The position numbers and the translations under genes are program-made. 64,000 bases of DNA from Pontibacter akesuensis. Lineage in GTDB: Bacteria > Bacteroidota > Bacteroidia > Cytophagales > Hymenobacteraceae. Positions 8,332 to 16,701 of this stretch are shown here, in pieces. The stretch is from positions 1,302,001-1,366,000 of the forward strand of contig NZ_CP014766.1 of NCBI RefSeq assembly GCF_001611675.1, in the 5' to 3' direction. Below the pieces are notes generated by a model that worked only from the letters and a program-made list of their open reading frames with translations, did no database searches and was not told where the DNA came from. Numbering within the stretch: position 1 is the first letter of the stretch; every line of letters begins with the position of its first letter.

Positions 8332-9312
8332 ATGGCTAAAGTAACAATTGACGGCATAGAGATAGAGGTAGAAGACGGAACTACCATTCTCCAGGCTGCA
8401 AGAAAAATCGGAGGCGACATCGTCCCTCCTGCCATGTGTTATTATACTCCATTGAAAGGCAGCGGCGGCAAGTGCCGTGTGTGCCTGGTAAAAGTAACGC
8501 AAGGCTCCGCCAAAGACACACGCCCGATGCCAAAGCTGGTTGCCTCGTGCATCACGCAGGTGCAGGACGGCATGGTCGTGGAAAACACCACTAACGAAGA
8601 AGTGCTGAATGCCCGCAAAGGCATTGTGGAAATGCTGCTGATCAACCACCCACTGGATTGCCCTATTTGCGACCAGGCCGGTGAGTGCAGCCTGCAGGAC
8701 CTGTCATACGAGCATGGCGTGAGTGCCGTCCGTTACGAAGAACAGCGCCGTACCTTTAACAAAGTAGACATTGGACCATACATACAACTGCACATGACGC
8801 GCTGCATCCTGTGCTACCGTTGCGTGTACACGGCAGATCAGATCACGCCTGAGCGCGTGCACGGTGTGCTGGGTCGTGGCGATGCTGCGGAGATCGGTAC
8901 CTATATTGAGAACGTGGTGGGCAATGAGTTCTCGGGCAACGTGATTGATGTATGCCCGGTGGGCGCGTTGACAGACAAAACCTGGCGCTTTAAGAACCGC
9001 GTGTGGTTTACCAAACCGCTTGATGCGCACCGCGACTGCCCTACCTGCTCAGGTAAGGTAACGCTTTGGGCGCGTGGCGAGGAGGTGCTCCGCGTAACGG
9101 CTCGCAAAGACCAGTACAACGAGGTGGAAGAGTTTATCTGCAATACCTGCCGCTTCGACAAGAAAGAGATGAAAGACTGGACGATTGAAGGCCCGCGCCA
9201 CATCGAAAGTAATTCTGTAATTTCGGCCAACCATTACGAACTGCCGGTGATTAACGTGCCGATCGTACCGAACTTACCATCATCTACCAAGAAAAACCTG
9301 CCGCAGGAATAA
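8332..9312 (+). CDS. nuoG: NADH-quinone oxidoreductase subunit G, short form without molybdopterin domain
   Basis: A 326-residue iron-sulfur subunit. The N-terminal ferredoxin domain has [2Fe-2S] ligands Cys36, Cys48, Cys51 and Cys73. The His-coordinated [4Fe-4S] site has His106, Cys110, Cys113 and Cys119. A second [4Fe-4S] site has Cys158, Cys161, Cys164 and Cys208. Two further pairs, Cys236/Cys239 and Cys270/Cys273, form the start of the molybdopterin-oxidoreductase region, but the protein stops soon after. Enterobacterial NuoG is about 900 residues, so the catalytically dead domain is missing. The electron-transfer part is intact, and similar short forms are, to my knowledge, usual in this phylum. 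Confidence 0.92.
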   Translation: MAKVTIDGIEIEVEDGTTILQAARKIGGDIVPPAMCYYTPLKGSGGKCRVCLVKVTQGSAKDTRPMPKLVASCITQVQDGMVVENTTNEEVLNARKGIVEMLLINHPLDCPICDQAGECSLQDLSYEHGVSAVRYEEQRRTFNKVDIGPYIQLHMTRCILCYRCVYTADQITPERVHGVLGRGDAAEIGTYIENVVGNEFSGNVIDVCPVGALTDKTWRFKNRVWFTKPLDAHRDCPTCSGKVTLWARGEEVLRVTARKDQYNEVEEFICNTCRFDKKEMKDWTIEGPRHIESNSVISANHYELPVINVPIVPNLPSSTKKNLPQE

Positions 9313-9315
9313 CAT

Positions 9316-10383
9316 ATGGAGTCTGTAGACCTAGTATACAAGGGAATTTACATCCTGGCGATTTTTGGAGTAACGTTGTTGATAGCGACCTATTCCACCT
9401 ACTTTGAGCGTAAAATAGCCGCTTTCATTCAGGACCGCGTTGGGCCTAACCGCGCTGGTCCTGCCGGTTTGCTGCAGCCGCTGGCCGACGCCGGTAAACT
9501 ATTCTTCAAAGAAGACTTTATACCTGCAAAGTCAAGCAAGGCGCTATTTATACTCGGCCCAGGCATTGCGATGCTGGTGGCTACCATGTCCAGCGCTGTG
9601 ATTCCATTTGGCGATGTGCTGTTGATTGACGGCCGTGAGCTCTGGCTACAGGCGATTGAGGTAAATATAGGTGTGCTGTATGTGTTCGGTGTGGTATCGC
9701 TGGGCGTGTATGGTCTGATGATCGGTGGATGGGCGTCTAACAACAAGTTCTCGCTGCTGGGTGCTATTCGTGCCGCATCGCAGAACATCAGCTACGAACT
9801 GGCTATGGGCCTTTCGCTGATAGCTATCCTGATGATGACGGGCTCCCTTTCACTGCGCGAGATCGCGGCGCAGCAGGCAGGTTTTAACTGGAACATCTGG
9901 TACCAACCGCTGGGATTCATCATCTTTTTGGTGTGTGCCTTTGCAGAGTGTAACCGTACGCCTTTTGACTTACCTGAGAGTGAGGCCGAATTGATCGGTG
10001 GTTACCACACAGAGTATGGCTCCATGAAACTGGGGATGTACCTGTTTGCAGAGTATATCAACATCTTTGTGGCATCTGCTGTGATGGCTACCTTATACTT
10101 TGGCGCCTACAACTTCCCGTTCATGTTTGAGTTGGAAGCCTGGTTGGTAGAAGCTACTGACAGTGTGGTGACAGCAAACAACATCGTAACGATGCTTGGC
10201 GTGGGCGCTATGTTCACGAAAATCTTCCTGTTCATCTTCTTCTTCATGTGGGTACGCTGGACGCTTCCGCGCTTCCGCTATGACCAACTAATGAAGCTGG
10301 GCTGGCAGATTCTGATCCCGCTGGCGATTCTAAACATCCTGCTGACAGGTGGCGGAATTCTGCTGAAAGACTATTTATTCTAA
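9316..10383 (+). CDS. nuoH: NADH-quinone oxidoreductase subunit H
   Basis: A 355-residue polytopic membrane protein at the joint between the two arms, lining the quinone channel. Family signatures are QDRVGPNRAGPAGLLQPLAD (residues 40-59), the charged loop CAFAECNRTPFDLPESEAEL with its conserved Glu and Asp residues, and the C-terminal FMWVRWTLPRFRYDQLM. It starts 3 bases after the nuoG stop. The gene carries one in-frame copy of the dispersed octamer at 10093. Confidence 0.96.
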   Translation: MESVDLVYKGIYILAIFGVTLLIATYSTYFERKIAAFIQDRVGPNRAGPAGLLQPLADAGKLFFKEDFIPAKSSKALFILGPGIAMLVATMSSAVIPFGDVLLIDGRELWLQAIEVNIGVLYVFGVVSLGVYGLMIGGWASNNKFSLLGAIRAASQNISYELAMGLSLIAILMMTGSLSLREIAAQQAGFNWNIWYQPLGFIIFLVCAFAECNRTPFDLPESEAELIGGYHTEYGSMKLGMYLFAEYINIFVASAVMATLYFGAYNFPFMFELEAWLVEATDSVVTANNIVTMLGVGAMFTKIFLFIFFFMWVRWTLPRFRYDQLMKLGWQILIPLAILNILLTGGGILLKDYLF

Positions 10384-10467
10384 ACTATAGTACCGAAATT
10401 TGAATGTTGCTGGCAAGTTACCTGTTATAGGGGAAATAGCTTTGCAACACGCATAATCGACATATAA

Positions 10468-10977
10468 ATGGAACCACTATCCAATAGAAGAAAGAATATA
10501 GAGAAACTGCCGATGACATTCGCGGAGCGCGCGTATTTGCCTGCTATCGCCCAGGGACTCGGCATTACCTTAAAACACTTCTTCAAAAAGAAAGCGACCG
10601 TACAGTACCCGGAGCAAACCCGCGAGCGCAGCGAGCACTGGCGCGGCCTGCACGTGCTGAAGCGCGACGAGAACGGCGCAGAGCGCTGCACGGCCTGTGG
10701 TCTGTGCGCCGTGGCCTGCCCTGCCGAAGCCATCACCATGACGGCTGGCGAGCGAAAAGCCGGCGAGGAAGGACTGTACCGGGAGGAGAAGTATGCGGTA
10801 ACATACGAGGTGAACATGCTGCGTTGCATTTTCTGCGGCCTTTGTGAAGAAGCGTGCCCGAAAGCGGCCATCTTCCTGCAGGACGATAAAATTGCCCCGG
10901 CCCGTTACGAGCGCGACGAGTTTATCTACGGCAAAGACCGCTTAGTTGAGCCTCTTAAAACCACTGAAACAAAATAA
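10468..10977 (+). CDS. nuoI: NADH-quinone oxidoreductase subunit I (8Fe ferredoxin)
   Basis: A 169-residue subunit with two [4Fe-4S] clusters (N6a, N6b) linking the chain to N2. The first motif has Cys74, Cys77, Cys80 and Cys84 (CTACGLCAVAC), the second Cys120, Cys123, Cys126 and Cys130 (CIFCGLCEEAC). The N-terminal 50 residues form the amphipathic membrane-contact segment. nuoJ begins 4 bases after its stop. Confidence 0.96.
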   Translation: MEPLSNRRKNIEKLPMTFAERAYLPAIAQGLGITLKHFFKKKATVQYPEQTRERSEHWRGLHVLKRDENGAERCTACGLCAVACPAEAITMTAGERKAGEEGLYREEKYAVTYEVNMLRCIFCGLCEEACPKAAIFLQDDKIAPARYERDEFIYGKDRLVEPLKTTETK

Positions 10978-10981
10978 CCCG

Positions 10982-11500
10982 ATGACCGAGAGTCTTTTCT
11001 TCTTTCTTGCTTCGCTGACACTGCTTTGCGCCCTGATGGTGGTGATCTCCAAAAACCCGGTGCACAGCGTCCTGTTTTTGATCATTACGTTCTTTACCAT
11101 CTCCGGCCATTATATCCTGCTCAACGCGCAGTTCCTGGCTGCGGTAAACATTATTGTGTACGCCGGGGCAATCATGGTGCTTTTCCTGTTCGTGATCATG
11201 TTCCTGAACATGAGTAAGGACTCTGAGAAAAGTGTTAAGACCTCCACCCTAAGCAAGTTTGCTGGTACCATTGCCGGTGGTTTGCTGTTCGTTATACTTA
11301 TCGCTGCCCTGAAAGACACTAGTGTTATGGGCTATGATGCGGCTGTGTATGACTCGCAGGTGGGCATGGTGGAGAACCTTGGCTTTGTGCTGTACACGCA
11401 GTACCTGCTGCCATTTGAGCTCGCTTCGGTGCTGTTCCTGGTGGCCATGGTGGGCGCCGTGATGCTGGGTAAGAAAGAAAAAGGCGAAGCGCACTTCTAG
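10982..11500 (+). CDS. nuoJ: NADH-quinone oxidoreductase subunit J
   Basis: A 172-residue membrane-arm subunit with five predicted helices. The conserved VNIIVYAGAIMVLFLFVIMFLN (written in two parts: VNIIVYAGAIMV then LFLFVIMFLN) is the helix whose bulge changes during turnover in structural studies. ATG at 10982 follows the nuoI stop by 4 bases; an earlier in-frame TTG inside nuoI was rejected. A perfect palindromic terminator follows, so the first transcript of the locus probably ends here. Confidence 0.94.
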   Translation: MTESLFFFLASLTLLCALMVVISKNPVHSVLFLIITFFTISGHYILLNAQFLAAVNIIVYAGAIMVLFLFVIMFLNMSKDSEKSVKTSTLSKFAGTIAGGLLFVILIAALKDTSVMGYDAAVYDSQVGMVENLGFVLYTQYLLPFELASVLFLVAMVGAVMLGKKEKGEAHF

Positions 11501-11520
11501 CGTTCATCGTTATACTTAAA

Positions 11521-11558
11521 ACAAAAGAGCCTGCTTTCATGAAAGCAGGCTCTTTTGT
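11521..11558. terminator. perfect 38-base palindrome, bidirectional terminator
   Basis: Arms of 18 bases (11521-11538 and 11541-11558) are perfectly complementary, with A-rich and T-rich outer ends that make it work in both directions. It sits between the end of nuoJ and the end of the convergent lipoprotein gene. Confidence 0.9.
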
Positions 11559-11567
11559 TTTATAAGG

Positions 11568-12608
11568 TTACTGCACCTGCAGTTGCACCTCCAGCAACTC
11601 GGAGTGTCCCAAGTCATCATCCGACACCACTACCACCTCATACTGCCCCTGCTCCTCTCCTGCCAGCACCACCAGCGACTCAGCCTTACCCAGGTAAGGA
11701 GAACCATCCGAGTTCTGAATCAGAACCGTTGGTACATTTAACGGGTTGTTTGAATCCGTGGCATACGGCAGCGCGTTCAGGTCGATTACCCCAATGTAGC
11801 TGCCCAGTACTTCGCCGTCTTCGATGGCGTTTGGTGTATCCTCGACGGAGGCGGTGAAAAAAAGGCGGTCCCCTGACGCATAAGCGCCAGAAAAGCTGGC
11901 TTTGTTCTGCCCCATAGCAGGCAAGGTAAAGTGGTATACCGCAGCGGCAGGAATCTCGGCACCTTCCATCACAAAACGCTTGAAAGCATCCGCATCCAGG
12001 CGAATCAGCACATTCGCGCCTCCCCCGGCAGGGCGCTGCAGCAGGTACACATAGGTTTTGTCGAGTGCCAGCCCTTCCAGATTCAGTTCTCCTTCCGTCT
12101 CCAGTTTCAGCACATGCTTCAGAAAAGTATAAAACCGGCTCATGTCCAGTTCCCGCACCGCGTTCCCTTCGGACAGGTTCACCAGAAAGCCCCTGTTCCG
12201 CGCTTCGCTGGCGCCGGAGCCCAGCAAAAGCAGCATTTCGTCACGGCCATAGGTAAAATGCGCCATACTTTCCAGGTCGGGTTTGGAGGCTTTGGGAATG
12301 CGGCCGGAGGAAAATTCTGCTGTATCGAACAGCGCGTGCTGCTCCAGCAACTGAAACTGCTCATTCAACTTGTACAGAAAGGGCGAATCATCTCCCATTA
12401 TATAATAACTGTCCTGCACCCGTTCCACCCCCGAGGCGGATGGGATGTTCTGGTAAAAGTACTTGCGCTGTGTGGTGGCGGTTAGGTTCAGTGTTTTCAT
12501 GCGTTCCAGGGCTGGGGCTGCGGTATCCGAAGTTTCAGGTACGTCTGTTTTGCAGGAGGGCAACAGAAACAACAGGCAGGCAAAGCATAGCAGGTAAGGA
12601 TATTTCAT
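11568..12608 (-). CDS. conserved hypothetical lipoprotein lying inside the nuo locus
   Basis: A 346-residue protein with a lipoprotein signal: hydrophobic LLCFACLLFLLPSC with the lipobox cysteine at residue 19. The mature part has repeated strands with phrases such as ASGVERVQDSYYIMGDDSPFLYK (shown as ASGVERVQD and YYIMGDDSPFLYKL in the protein), ESMAHF, NLEGLALD and AESLVVL. This looks like a beta-propeller of the SdiA-regulated/DUF6929-like kind; I infer this from pattern only. It is probably anchored to the outer face of a membrane. It lies on the minus strand between nuoJ and nuoK and splits the operon. No link to complex I is known to me. Confidence 0.7.
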   Translation of the reverse strand: MKYPYLLCFACLLFLLPSCKTDVPETSDTAAPALERMKTLNLTATTQRKYFYQNIPSASGVERVQDSYYIMGDDSPFLYKLNEQFQLLEQHALFDTAEFSSGRIPKASKPDLESMAHFTYGRDEMLLLLGSGASEARNRGFLVNLSEGNAVRELDMSRFYTFLKHVLKLETEGELNLEGLALDKTYVYLLQRPAGGGANVLIRLDADAFKRFVMEGAEIPAAAVYHFTLPAMGQNKASFSGAYASGDRLFFTASVEDTPNAIEDGEVLGSYIGVIDLNALPYATDSNNPLNVPTVLIQNSDGSPYLGKAESLVVLAGEEQGQYEVVVVSDDDLGHSELLEVQLQVQ

Positions 12609-12801
12609 GGTTTATGTAGCGTTCCATCCTAGCTACGCAAGGCTGGCTCAAAAGTATAAACGGGCAAGTTGGTGGCAGCAGGAAGCTTAGAGTGCCAAGG
12701 CCGCAAAAAAAGCCATTTTAAGCACAAAAAAGCATAAGTTGGGTACCAGTTGCCCCTGAATAAGAATAGGAAATATGTTATGGTTTTTAAGAAAATGGGG
12801 A

Positions 12802-12809
12802 TAACTTTG
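12802..12809 (+). promoter_or_regulatory. candidate -7 box (TAACTTTG) for nuoKLMN
   Basis: Exact TAnnTTTG match 52 bases before nuoK. The upstream lipoprotein gene points away, so nuoK to nuoN need their own promoter, and this is the best candidate. Confidence 0.55.
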
Positions 12810-12861
12810 CGTCTTGATTTTTGGACTTAAAGTAAAAGCGTAATTCGTTCAGCCCAACAAA

Positions 12862-13191
12862 ATGAACAATATACCTGAGGTCATCAGAACCGTTCCTTTA
12901 GAATACTACCTCTTTTTTAGTGCGGCCTTATTTGTAATCGGTGTTATTGGAGTGCTCACGCGCCGCAATGCCATCGTTATTTTCATGTGCATCGAGCTGA
13001 TGCTGAATGCTGTGAACCTGCTGCTCACTGCCCTTTCCGCTTACCGCGCGGATGCCAATGCACAGGTTTTCGTGTTCTTCATCATGGCCGTAGCGGCCGC
13101 CGAAGTATGCGTGGGACTGGCCATTATTGTGATGACCTACCGCAACATCCGCTCTACTGATGTACAACTGCTGAACTACCTGAAGTGGTAG
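12862..13191 (+). CDS. nuoK: NADH-quinone oxidoreductase subunit K
   Basis: A 109-residue subunit with three transmembrane helices, related to MnhC/MrpC. The conserved membrane glutamates needed for proton transfer are visible in [13 protein letters not shown] (helix 2) and [13 protein letters not shown] (helix 3). Normal length. First gene of the second half of the locus, with nuoL 40 bases downstream. Confidence 0.95.
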   Translation: MNNIPEVIRTVPLEYYLFFSAALFVIGVIGVLTRRNAIVIFMCIELMLNAVNLLLTALSAYRADANAQVFVFFIMAVAAAEVCVGLAIIVMTYRNIRSTDVQLLNYLKW

Positions 13192-13231
13192 CAGCCCTCC
13201 CAAAATCGACTAGCCTAAAAAACTTATACTG

Positions 13232-15196
13232 ATGCAAGAGATTGTAATGCCGCTTAACAACCAGGGAATGGCACTGCTCTGTTTGCTTGTTCCGTTGCTG
13301 CCGCTTGCCGGCTTTATCATCAACGGACTGGGCAACCGCACGATCCCAAAGGGCCTGGTAAGCTTTATTGGCTGCAGCACTGTGCTGGCCTCTTTCCTGA
13401 TCACCGCATATATTTTCCTCGACTTTACCGCAAACGGAAGCCGCGCCTATACTGTTGATTTCTATGACTGGATATCGGTAGGCAGCATGCAAATCGGTTT
13501 CTCGTTCCTGATTGACCAGCTCACGCTTTTCATGATGCTGATGGTAACGGGAATCGGCTTCTTCATCCACCTGTACTCGGCCGGCTACATGAGCCACGAC
13601 GAGAACTTCGGGAAGTTCTTTTCCTTCATCAACCTGTTCATGTTCTCCATGCTGCTGCTGGTGATGGGCTCTAACTACGTGATGATGTTCGTGGGCTGGG
13701 AAGGCGTGGGCCTTTGCTCTTACCTGCTGATTGGCTTCTGGAACAAGAACACCAACTACAACAACGCCGCCAAGAAAGCCTTCGTGATGAACCGCATCGG
13801 TGACCTAGGTTTCCTGCTGGGCATTTTCCTGATCTTCATGACCTTTGGTTCTGTGTCTTACCCTCAGGTTTTTGCGGAGGCTGCAGGCTACACAGGTGGT
13901 ATCGATTCTACCGTGATGATTGCCATTACGCTGCTCCTTTTTGTAGGTGCGATGGGTAAAAGCGCGCAGCTGCCGCTGTTTACCTGGCTGCCAGATGCGA
14001 TGGCGGGTCCTACGCCTGTTTCGGCCCTGATACACGCGGCAACCATGGTAACGGCCGGTATTTATATGGTGGTTCGCTCAAACGTATTATACGCACTGGC
14101 TCCTACCACCATGGAAATCATTGCCATTGTTGGTGTAGCCACGGCAGTGCTGGCGGCTACCATCGGTCTGGCGCAAAATGATATCAAGAAAGTGCTGGCT
14201 TACTCCACCGTATCGCAGCTGGGTTACATGTTCCTGGCGCTGGGTGTGATGGCCTTCTCCTCTTCGCTGTTCCACGTACTCACGCACGCATTCTTCAAGG
14301 CGCTGCTGTTCCTGGGTGCCGGTTCTGTGATTCACGCCATGAGCAACGAGCAGGACATTCGCAGCATGGGTGGCCTCCGCAAGTACTTGCCTATCACATT
14401 TGTTACTTTCCTGATCGGTACGCTGGCCATTGCCGGTATTCCTCCTTTCGCGGGCTTCTTCTCTAAAGATGAGCTGCTGGCGCATGTGTGGGAATACAAC
14501 AAAGTGCTGTGGGCACTGGGCATGCTGGCCTCTTTCATGACCTCGTTCTACATGTTCCGCCTGGTGTTCCTGACCTTCTTCGGTACGTTCCGGGGCACAG
14601 TAGAGCAGAAGAGCCACCTGCACGAGTCACCGATCTCTATGACGCTGCCGCTTATCGTGCTGGCGATACTTTCAACCGTGGGTGGTTTCTTGGGGATTCC
14701 GGCCGTGTTCGGTGAGAACAGCCATGTACTGCAGAACTACCTGGCTCCTATTTATACTTACGCCCGCGTAGCAAACGCCGCCGCTGTAGAACCGCTTCAC
14801 CTGGACCACGCCACCGAATGGATGCTGATGGGCTTATCCGTGGGTGTGGCCGTAATCGCTGCCATCATTGCCTATGTCATGTACGTGAGCAAGAAAACAG
14901 TTCCTGCCACAGAGGGGACCAAGCTTGCCCCGCTGCATAACCTGGTGTACCACAAATACTACATTGACGAGTTATACAATGCCATCATTGTTCGCCCGAT
15001 CATGTGGCTGTCGGGTGTTTTCCACCGCGTGCTGGATGTGGTGGTAGTGGATGGCATTGTGAACAGCTTTGGCAGGCTGACCATGCTAAGCGGCCGTACG
15101 CTTCGGTTTGCGCAGAGCGGTGCTATTGGTTTTTACCTGCTCGTGATGGTGTGCAGCATCGTGCTGATTCTATTTTTAAACTTCTTTATCGGATAA
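13232..15196 (+). CDS. nuoL: NADH-quinone oxidoreductase subunit L (distal antiporter-like subunit)
   Basis: A 654-residue antiporter-like subunit at the tip of the membrane arm, with the usual 14-helix core and a long C-terminal lateral helix. Signatures are GWEGVGLCSYLLIGFW (with the functional Glu of helix 5), GKSAQLPLFTWLPDAMAGPT and TPVSALIHAATMVTAGIY. The C-terminal region after residue 560 contains KYYIDELYN, typical of the segment before the last helix. A second in-frame ATG at 13247 is a possible alternative start. nuoM begins 12 bases after the stop. Confidence 0.96.
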   Translation: MQEIVMPLNNQGMALLCLLVPLLPLAGFIINGLGNRTIPKGLVSFIGCSTVLASFLITAYIFLDFTANGSRAYTVDFYDWISVGSMQIGFSFLIDQLTLFMMLMVTGIGFFIHLYSAGYMSHDENFGKFFSFINLFMFSMLLLVMGSNYVMMFVGWEGVGLCSYLLIGFWNKNTNYNNAAKKAFVMNRIGDLGFLLGIFLIFMTFGSVSYPQVFAEAAGYTGGIDSTVMIAITLLLFVGAMGKSAQLPLFTWLPDAMAGPTPVSALIHAATMVTAGIYMVVRSNVLYALAPTTMEIIAIVGVATAVLAATIGLAQNDIKKVLAYSTVSQLGYMFLALGVMAFSSSLFHVLTHAFFKALLFLGAGSVIHAMSNEQDIRSMGGLRKYLPITFVTFLIGTLAIAGIPPFAGFFSKDELLAHVWEYNKVLWALGMLASFMTSFYMFRLVFLTFFGTFRGTVEQKSHLHESPISMTLPLIVLAILSTVGGFLGIPAVFGENSHVLQNYLAPIYTYARVANAAAVEPLHLDHATEWMLMGLSVGVAVIAAIIAYVMYVSKKTVPATEGTKLAPLHNLVYHKYYIDELYNAIIVRPIMWLSGVFHRVLDVVVVDGIVNSFGRLTMLSGRTLRFAQSGAIGFYLLVMVCSIVLILFLNFFIG

Positions 15197-15208
15197 GGTT
15201 CCTAGCAG

Positions 15209-16663
15209 ATGATCATTACAGCTCTATTACTTTTCTGGCCTGCCTTAGCCGCACTTATCGTGTTGCTCATAAAAGGACAGGGTGCTAAGAAAGTGGCTTT
15301 TGTAGCAGCGCTCGTTGAGTTTGCACTTGCATTGGTGGCCCTGACTAGCTTCAACACGGAACTTGGCACCACACAGCTTGCCCTTAGCACGCCATGGGTA
15401 GCAAGCGCCGGCATTAACTTCAGCATCGGCATGGATGGTATCAGCCTGCTGATGGTGTTGCTGACTACCTTCCTGGTGCCGCTCATCATTCTTTCCGCTT
15501 TCAAGCACGATTACAAGAACCCGAACGCTTTCTACGCCCTTATCCTGTTTATGCAAACTGGCTTGATCGGTGTATTTGTGGCGCTTGATGCATTCGTATT
15601 CTACTTCTTCTGGGAAGTAGCCTTGATTCCGATCTACTTTATCGCTGCTGTTTGGGGCGGGGCGAACAGAATTCGTATTACGTTCAAGTTCTTTGTGTAC
15701 ACCATCTTCGGATCGCTGTTCATGCTGGCTGCGTTTGTGTATTTATACTTGCAGACGCCGGGCACACACTCATCCGATGTAAACGCGTTCTACCAGTTGG
15801 CGCTTTCCAGCGAGTCACAAAGCTGGATCTTCTGGTTCCTGTTTATCGCCTTCGCCATTAAAATGCCGGTGTTCCCGTTCCACACCTGGCAGCCCGACAC
15901 CTATACCGAGTCGCCCCCTCAGGCTACGATGCTGCTTTCAGGCATCATGCTGAAGATGGGAATTTACGGTGTGCTGCGGTGGTTGCTTCCGGTGGTGCCA
16001 TTAGGAGTAAGCCAGTGGGATGAGCTGGTACTTGTACTTTCTATCATCGGTATAGTATACGCCTCCATCATCGCCATCCGCCAAAGCGATCTGAAGCGCC
16101 TGATCGCCTACTCCTCTATCGCCCACGTGGGACTGATTGCGGCGGGTATCTTCACGCTGAACGAGCAGGGCCTGCAAGGTGGCGTTATTCAAATGCTAAG
16201 CCACGGTATTAATGTGGTAGGCCTGTTCTTTATCATCGACATTATTTTCAGCCGCACACAGACACGCGAGATCATTGGTCTGGGAGGTATCACGCAAAAC
16301 GCGAAAATGCTTTCCATCTTCTTCATGATCCTGCTGCTGGGCTCGGTGGCACTGCCGCTTACAAACGGCTTTGTTGGTGAGTTCCTACTGCTTTCCGGTG
16401 TGTTTCAGTACAACCCATGGTTTGGCGCTGTGGCTGGCTTAACGATTATACTTGGTGCGGTGTACATGCTGCGCATGTTTCAGGGTGTGATGTTCGGCAC
16501 CAAATCGGAGCTGACGCAGCACTTTACAGACCTGACGCTGAACGAGAAGGCCGTACTGATTCCGCTGGTGGTGATGGTGTTCTGGATCGGTTTATTCCCG
16601 AATACTTTCCTGAGCATTTCAGAGCCCGCGGTAAATAACCTGCTGACCATCATTAACCGCTAG
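15209..16663 (+). CDS. nuoM: NADH-quinone oxidoreductase subunit M
   Basis: A 484-residue antiporter-like membrane subunit. The functional glutamate region is FYFFWEVALIPIYFI (about residue 130-145). MPVFPFHTWQPDTYTESPPQ and MLLSGIMLKMGIYGVLRW mark the broken-helix half-channel. It pumps protons together with NuoL and NuoN. Two in-frame copies of the dispersed octamer lie in the gene (15743, 16446 region), one of them encoding Ile-Leu with the otherwise uncommon ATA codon. Confidence 0.96.
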   Translation: MIITALLLFWPALAALIVLLIKGQGAKKVAFVAALVEFALALVALTSFNTELGTTQLALSTPWVASAGINFSIGMDGISLLMVLLTTFLVPLIILSAFKHDYKNPNAFYALILFMQTGLIGVFVALDAFVFYFFWEVALIPIYFIAAVWGGANRIRITFKFFVYTIFGSLFMLAAFVYLYLQTPGTHSSDVNAFYQLALSSESQSWIFWFLFIAFAIKMPVFPFHTWQPDTYTESPPQATMLLSGIMLKMGIYGVLRWLLPVVPLGVSQWDELVLVLSIIGIVYASIIAIRQSDLKRLIAYSSIAHVGLIAAGIFTLNEQGLQGGVIQMLSHGINVVGLFFIIDIIFSRTQTREIIGLGGITQNAKMLSIFFMILLLGSVALPLTNGFVGEFLLLSGVFQYNPWFGAVAGLTIILGAVYMLRMFQGVMFGTKSELTQHFTDLTLNEKAVLIPLVVMVFWIGLFPNTFLSISEPAVNNLLTIINR

Positions 16664-16701
16664 GCAGCTAAAGAGAAACGTTTTTACAGAAATACGACGA
16701 C

